DNA from: Serripes groenlandicus
Taxonomy: Eukaryota > Mollusca > Bivalvia > Cardiida > Cardiidae
Reading direction: 5' to 3'
Length of the DNA stretch: 64,000 bases
Assembly: GCA_031761405.1 (NCBI GenBank)
Contig: JASEVX010000011.1
Location: forward strand, 19,630,959 to 19,694,958
The position numbers were made by a program, and so were the translations under genes. Of the stretch, positions 12,601-20,500 are shown in pieces (within the stretch, counting starts at the first letter, position 1; the number at the start of each line of letters is the position of its first letter). Under the pieces are notes generated by a model. That model saw only the letters and a list, made by a program, of their open reading frames with translations. It made no database searches and was not told the DNA's origin.

Positions 12601-15600
12601 CTTTTATTGAGATTTTTCAGGTTTTTGTTACTATGTTTTCAAAGTCGTCTGCTGAAGATTTGTTGTATGTGGGAAAGGGTTAACCATTTACATTGCTTCA
12701 ATCATAGTTTTGCAGAGTTGAATTAACCCTTTCCCATATACAGCAAATTTGCAGCAGACGACATGATAAATCTTCATAAATAAGGGTTTTGATATTAAAA
12801 AAAGTTGAAAACATTGTGGCAAATGGAGAAATTGCTCGTTATGAACAATTTATCCTTTTGCCACAGTGTTTTCGAAAGTCGTCTACTGCAGAGCAGAAAG
12901 TGTCTGTATGTGGGAAATGGTTAACAAATGTTGTACAGAATGAAGTTGAACAGGTGTACAACGTAAATGATTGACACTTTACATTTTTCATTCTGCTAAT
13001 CCTTTTTGGCTTTTCTCTACAGATAAAAGCAGTGCGATATTGGCCAAATGCCCAGGATAAATTAGAGCAGGAAGCTAAACGAATGCCAGTATATGGGGGA
13101 ACTCTTGTGCTTAAATTTATAAGTGATGTCCCAGACAAGGAATTTCATACCCGAGAATTTGAATTACATAAAGAAAATGTAGATGGTTCGGTAAGGCTTT
13201 CAAGAGGTTTAGACAAGAAGTTAACCCTTTCCCTCATACTACAATTCTGCAGCAGACGACTTTGAACATATTTTGTCAAATAATGGAATATCTCTATAAT
13301 TGAATGGATAACCTATGACAACAAGTGGAAAACATTGTGACAAAAGGAGAAATTGCACGTTTTGTGCAATTTCTTCTTTTGTTACTATGTTTTCAAAAAG
13401 CCGTCTGCTGCAGAGGCGTCAGAAAGCGTCGATATGAGGGAAAGGGTTAACCAGTGTTTAACTCACAATATCTGACTAAACCCTGTTGTGTAGGTACCCA
13501 AAAGACACATTGTCTCGGTGATGAAGTTTTTGAGTACCATTACATTAGATTTAATTGTCACAGAACAATTTGAAAACACGAAATATGTACCTTTTATACA
13601 GTTGTGATTTTCATTACTAATAAAAAAAATGTTTTATTTGTATTTATCCTTTTGCTGCAGTGATTAGAAATTGTTCTTTAAAGTACTATTTAAATTCACT
13701 TGTATGCTGTTCCATTATAACTAACTTTTCAGATCGTTTTTATTTTGTTTGCCTATTTTTCATGGAAGGTGAGGTCAGAGCTCTAGGTAAGGCGAGTTTT
13801 GTTTTTTTCTAAAATCTTTATTTTACCCTCTAACCCTATGTTGTGGGTACTCAAAAGAATCGTCTCATTGAGACGACTCTTTTGAGTACCCACATCATAG
13901 GGTTTGGTTGGATGATATGAGAGATATTGTAAGTAAAAGAGCTGTATACTCCTCCTTATCTGATGATTAGGAATCACTTCTCCATAGAAATTTAGCATGG
14001 AATTGTAATTATTGTTTGGATTCTTTCAGATTGAACCCATGAGAAAATGTTACCAGTTTCACTATATGACGTGGCCAGACTACGGTGTGCCATCTGATCC
14101 GGGCAGCGTGCTTGACTTTCTCAATGTAGTCAACACTAAACAAGAAAGTATTAAAGGACCTGGAGCAGGTCCCATTACTGTACACTGCAGGTATGTGTAA
14201 TTGTGTTATCCTTTGTATAAGTAATTCATTTTACAAACTTCTGGCACAAACAACTGGTACAGTTATAGAAATGAATTAGATGATAAGTTCTCCTTCTGCC
14301 ACAATGTTTTCAACTTTTATTATTATACCTTGATTATACCCCCTTCAAAGAAGAGGGGGTATATAGGTGTCACTGTGTCGGGCTGTCTGTTGGTCGGAAG
14401 CCATATTTTGTCTGGCCTATTCCTTACAAACCACTGGGTGGAATTCAATAAAATTTTACATGAAGCTTCTATACCAAGAGGAGATGTGCATATTCTAAAG
14501 GTCTTACAATTGCATGTTATTTTACAGAGTTATGGCCCATTTACTTATTAAGTTATGGTGTAGGTCAAGGTGCTGTTTTTTGGGGTTATTTATCCTCTTC
14601 AGTGATAGTTCTTGTTTATAGAAATTTGCCGTGTTTCTGGCTAGAGGTTTTCAAAGTCGTCTGCTGCAGATTTGCTGTATATGGGAAAGGGTTAATATTC
14701 GGGAAATAATGCAACTTTTATAATAGCAATCCTGTTATTTTTATTAACAATTATTCCCCAGCTACTTGACTTAACCTTTTCCCACATGCAGACGCTTTCT
14801 GATGCCTTTGCAGCAGATGACTTTTGAAAGCATTGTGGCAAAAGAAGAAATTTCTCATTTTGCCACAATGTTTTCCCCTCTTTTCAATAAATAAACTTAC
14901 TCCTCTTTAGAGCTTCCATAGTTTTGCCCTGATGCTTTCAAAGCCACCTGCTGCAGATAAGTTGTATATGGGAAAGGCTTAAAAAACAACATTTATATAT
15001 CATGTTATGCCAAAAAACTACAACTGCGAACAATATAGACCTCGACAAGCCTACACATTTGTTGAATGTTATCTTGGACTGCATTGCTCTACTCATCTCC
15101 CCTATCAATATTTAGAAGAGACTGGTCTATGAACGTGTAAGACCTCGTTCTAAATCAGGGCTGGCAAGATTAATGGCAGAAATTCAGGGAGATAATGCAA
15201 AGGTCCAGATAAGGGGGATTATACAGCTCTGTTCCCCAATGAATGGATGACCTATGACTAAAAGTGGAAAACATTGTGTCAAAAGAAGAAATTGCTCGTT
15301 TTGAGCAATTTCTTCTTTTGTCACTATGTTTTCAAAAAGCTGTCTGCTGCAGAGGCGTCAGAAAGCGTCTATATGAGGGAAAGGGTTAAACTCCAATCAA
15401 CCAACCAACCATTGTTTTGCTCTTATTTCAGTGCTGGCATTGGCAGAACAGGAACCTTTATAGTAATTGATATGATTCTTAGTCAAATTAAACAATACGG
15501 TAAGATATGAACATATGAACCTTTATAGTAATTGATATGATTCTTAGTCAAATTTAATCATACGGTAAGATATGAACATATGAACCTTTATAGTAATTGA

Positions 15601-17505
15601 TATGATTCTATCATACGGTAAGATATGAACATATGAACCTTTATAGTAATTGATATGATTCTTAGTCAAATTAAATAATACGGTAAGATATGAATATATG
15701 AACCTTTATAGCAATTGATATGATTCTTAGTCAAATTAAATAATACGGTAAGATATGAACATATGAACCTTTATAGTAAATGATATGATTCTTAGTCAAA
15801 TTAAACAATACAGTAAGATATGAACATATGAACCTTTATAGTAATTGATATGATTCTTAGTCAAATTAAACAATACAATAAGATATGAACATATGAACCT
15901 TTATAGTAATTGATATGATTCTTAGTCAAATTAAACAATACAGTAAGATGTGAACATATGAACCTATATAGTAATTGATATCATTCTTAGTCAAATTAAA
16001 CAATACAGTAAGATATGAACATATGAACCTTTATAGTAACTGATATGATTCTTAGTCAAATTAAACAATACAGTAAGATATGAATATATGAACCTTTATA
16101 GTAATTGATATGATTCTTAGTCAAATTAAACAATACAGTAAGATATGTAAGATATGAACATATGAACCTTTATAGTAATTGATATGATTCTTTAATAGTC
16201 AAATTAAACAATACTTATTTTTGACATAAATCTAAAAGTGAATCCCTAGTGGCTTTCTTTCTAACACACTTGTTTGATGAAGTTGTCACAGAGATGTCAG
16301 CAAGACCATCTTTAACCCTTTCCCTCATATAGACGCTTTCTGACGCCTGCAGCAGACGGCGTTTTGAAAACATAGTGACAAAAGAAGAAATTGCACAAAA
16401 CGTGCAATTTCTCCTTTTGCCACAATGTTTTCCACTTTTTGTCATAGGTTATCCATTCAATTATGGAGATTTTCTATGTTTTGACAAAATACATTCAAAG
16501 TTGTCTGCTGCAGAATTGTCGTATGAGGGAAAGGGTTAAAGGGTACTCTTATGTAGACTCTTGCTAACCCCTCTGAAGCAGAGGACTTTTGAAATCAAAG
16601 TGGCAAATGGAGAAATTGTTCTTGATGAGCAATTTCCCCATTTGTCACAATGATTTCACTCTATTCAATAATCATACTTTCATATATAGAGATTTTCTAT
16701 CTTTTGGCCTTGATAATTTCAAAGTTGTCTGCCGCAGATTTATTGTATGTGGGAAAGGGTTAAGACTAATAAAGCTCCTATTTAACTGTTACAGGTATGG
16801 ACTGCGAAATTGATATACAGAAAACAATACAAATGGTACGATCTCAGCGATCTGGTATGGTGCAGACAGAAGCGCAGTATAAATTTGTTTATAAAGCTGT
16901 TCATCATTCTATAGAAACAGAGAAAAAACTGATGGAAGCTTTTCAGGTTTGTTTAGTCTAAATGTAATTTTTTCCAGCCACTTTCTTAAAAATCTTCTGT
17001 TAATGTTTTTAGCTCACCTGAGCTTTGCTCAAGGTGAGTTATTGTGATCGCCTTTTGTGCGTCGTGCGTCAACTTCTTCTCCTCGGTATTCAGTGGGTCA
17101 ATTGGGATGAAACTTCACAGAAAGCATCCTCTCAATGACCACACCGGATTTCCTTCAAATTTTTGGGATCCATGCAAAATTCTGGTTTCCATGGCAACAA
17201 AATGAAAAAAACTTCAAAACTCTTCTTTTACCAAACTGGTTGGCAGATTTTTAAATAATTTTGTAGAATTGTTCCTTGGATGACCCTCTATCAGATTCCT
17301 TCAAGCCATGTTGATTGGTCGAAAAACATGGCCGCCAGGGGGGGCGGGGCTATTTTGCCTTATATGGCTATAGTGAAAACTTAAAAAATCTTCTTCTCCC
17401 AAACTGGTTGGCAGATTTTCAAATAGTTTTGTAGAAATGTTCCTTGGATGACCCTCTATCAGATTCCTTCAAGCCATGTTGATTTGTCGAAAAACATGGC
17501 CACCA

Positions 17506-17538
<33 letters not shown>

Positions 17539-20500
17539 CTATTTTGCCTTATATGGCTATAGTGAAAACTTAAAAAATCTTCTTCTCAGAAAGGCCGATT
17601 TTCAAATAATTTTGTAGAAATGTTCCTAAAGTGACCCACTTTCAGATTCCTTCAAGCCATGTTGATTGGTCAAAAAACATGGCCGCCACTGGGCAGGGCT
17701 ATTTTGCATTATATGGCTATAGTGAAAACTTAAAAAAAATTCTCCTCCAAAAGTGTCAGGCCGATTTTCAAATAATTTTGTAGAATTGTTCCTAGGGTGA
17801 CCCTCTATCAGATTCCTTTAAGTCAAGTTGATTGGTCGGAAACTTTGGCCGCCAGGGGACGGGGCTTATATAGCTAAAGTGAAAAAAAAAAAAATCAGGT
17901 GAGAGATTCCAGGGCCATCATGGCCCTCTTTTTGGTAGACCCAGTCAAAGCAGGGGACTGAGCTAGTTTCCCTTATGCGCTGATCTTTCAACTTCTTCTC
18001 CCCTGAAAGTATGTGTCATATTTCAAATTTATTTTTATAGTGATCACTTCTACATCGTCTGTTCTTCCATCCGTCATTGCCTCAGGTGTGGAAGGTCATG
18101 GGTTTGATATCCGGCTGGGTATTACTGATAGATTACCCAGGAAATGCAGTGATATAACTGAACATTTTTTGAAAGCTTCCAATATCACCCTGAGTGCATC
18201 ACATAAATGGTCATAACTTTGTTTCTGTTTGGTGGATTGACCTCAAAAGTACAGTATTTACACCTCTAGCTCAGATTTTTCTTGTAGGGCTATCTCCCTT
18301 TATCAATTGATCTTGTTTGCCCATTTTCTTACATATTTACCTATGTGTCAACTTAAAACTTGAAATGTAGATAGCTTGTGATCTGCAGGGTTGCAGTGAC
18401 CAAAATTTTAGCATGCATATTTTGGGAGTTACCCATCTTTGTTAGAAAACAAATTGCCTGTTGTGTTCTCACTTAATATCCAGGCAACACATATGCTCCC
18501 TTGAATACTCTTGTTTTATATCTTGAAATTTAGATACTTTCAGTCCTTGTCACATCATGTAAAGATGAAATAATAAATTAGACATCAATTGATATTTATA
18601 TCAAACAAAGTTTGAAGTGGGTATATACCCTGTGGTCGGTTGGTCGGTCCATTGCAACTTTCCTTGTCCGGAGCATAACTTGAAAACTACTGGATGGAAT
18701 TTAATCATCCTTCATACAATGATGCAACATAGTGAGGGGAAGTGCAGTGTACAGGAACCATAACTCTACTTTTCCCAATTACAGAGTTATTGCCCTTTGT
18801 TACTTTTTTTTCCCAGAGAATATTTTTAAAAATACTGAATGAAATCAGGTAGTGGAAGACAGTCTCGATCTAAAATTGTTTAAAGTTTCTAAACCCTTTA
18901 ACACATACATCTGATCTGCTGCAGACAACATTTAGGCAATATATTGAAAGTTTCTATGAAACAAAGTATAATAAATGAATAGAATACAAAATATTGTGGC
19001 AAAAGTGGAAATTGCTGATTATTTCTTTTGTCACAATATTTCTTAAAAATGTGTAACCTGCAGATTCATCAAAATGTGGGAAAGGATTAATTAGATGCAA
19101 TTTTGACAAAGTGCAGTCATGTTCAAAGTTCAAACAGATAAAGCTATTAAGAAGAATATGCATTGTTTTGTATCTGCAGACAAGCAGTGGTCGAGAGTAC
19201 ACAAATATACGATACGCAGCGAGTATTGATGGGAGAAATTCATTAACAAGAGGCTACCCTCCCCCTACCCATCCACCTATACCCCCAACGGAGCCATTCA
19301 GAAAAACTACAGAATTACCAAAGTAAGATACTTTTATAATTGTTATTTGATGAACTCACCATTTGAACTTTGCATACAGTAAAAACCAAAGCAGTCTGAT
19401 CTTCCATGCAGTCTCATCAGGTTCCCCTGTTTTCTATATATAGTCGGGAAGGGCTGCAAGATCTCAATCAGTACCAAAGTGGGCTATAGATTTTTGGCTT
19501 GTGATAAGTTTGAATCCCAGCTTGTCCTTTTATCCTTTCCGATTATTGATGAAAGTCATTGTGACTAGCTTCTTCTACAAATGGGATAAACTTCTATCTG
19601 GGAAGGTAGCAAGTTACCGTGGCAACAATGGTATGTGAAGTACTGATGCAAGAGAGCCAGGAAATACATGTTAGTAGAACTGGCCACTGTGATCTAACTG
19701 AAATCAAATACATGTTAGTAGAACTGGCCACTGTGATCTAACTGAAATCAAATACATGTTAGTAGAACTGGCCACTGGGATCTAACTGAAATCAAATACA
19801 TAATAGTAGAACTGGCCACTGGGATCTAACTGAAATCAAATACATGTTAGTAGAACTGGCCACTGTGATCTAACTGAAATCAAATACATGTTAGTAGAAC
19901 TGGCCACTGGGATCTAACTGAAATCAAATACATAATAGTAGAACTGGCCACTGGGATCTAACTGAAATCAAATACATGTTAGTAGAACTGGCCACTGTGA
20001 TATAACTGAAATCAAATACATGTTAGTAGAACTGGCCACTGTGATCTAACTGAAATCGAATACATGTTAGTAGAACTGGCCACTGGGATCTAACTGAAAT
20101 CAAATACATAATAGTAGAACTGGCCACTGGGATCTAACTGAAATCAAATACATGTTAGTAGAACTGGCCACTGTGATCTAACTGAAATCAAATAGATGTT
20201 AGTAGAACTGGCCACTGGGATCTAACTGAAATCAAATACATGTTAGTAGAACTGGCCACTGGGATCTAACTGAAATCAAATACATGTTAGTAGAACTGGC
20301 CACTGTGATCTAACTGAAATCAAATACATGTTAGTAGAACTGGCCACTAGGATCTAATTGAAATCAAATACATGTTAGTAGAACAGGCCACTGTGATCTA
20401 ACTGAAATCAAATACATGTTAGTAGAACTGGCCACTGTGATCTAACTGAAATCAAATACATGTTAGTAGAACTGGCCACTGGGATCTAACTGAAACCAAA

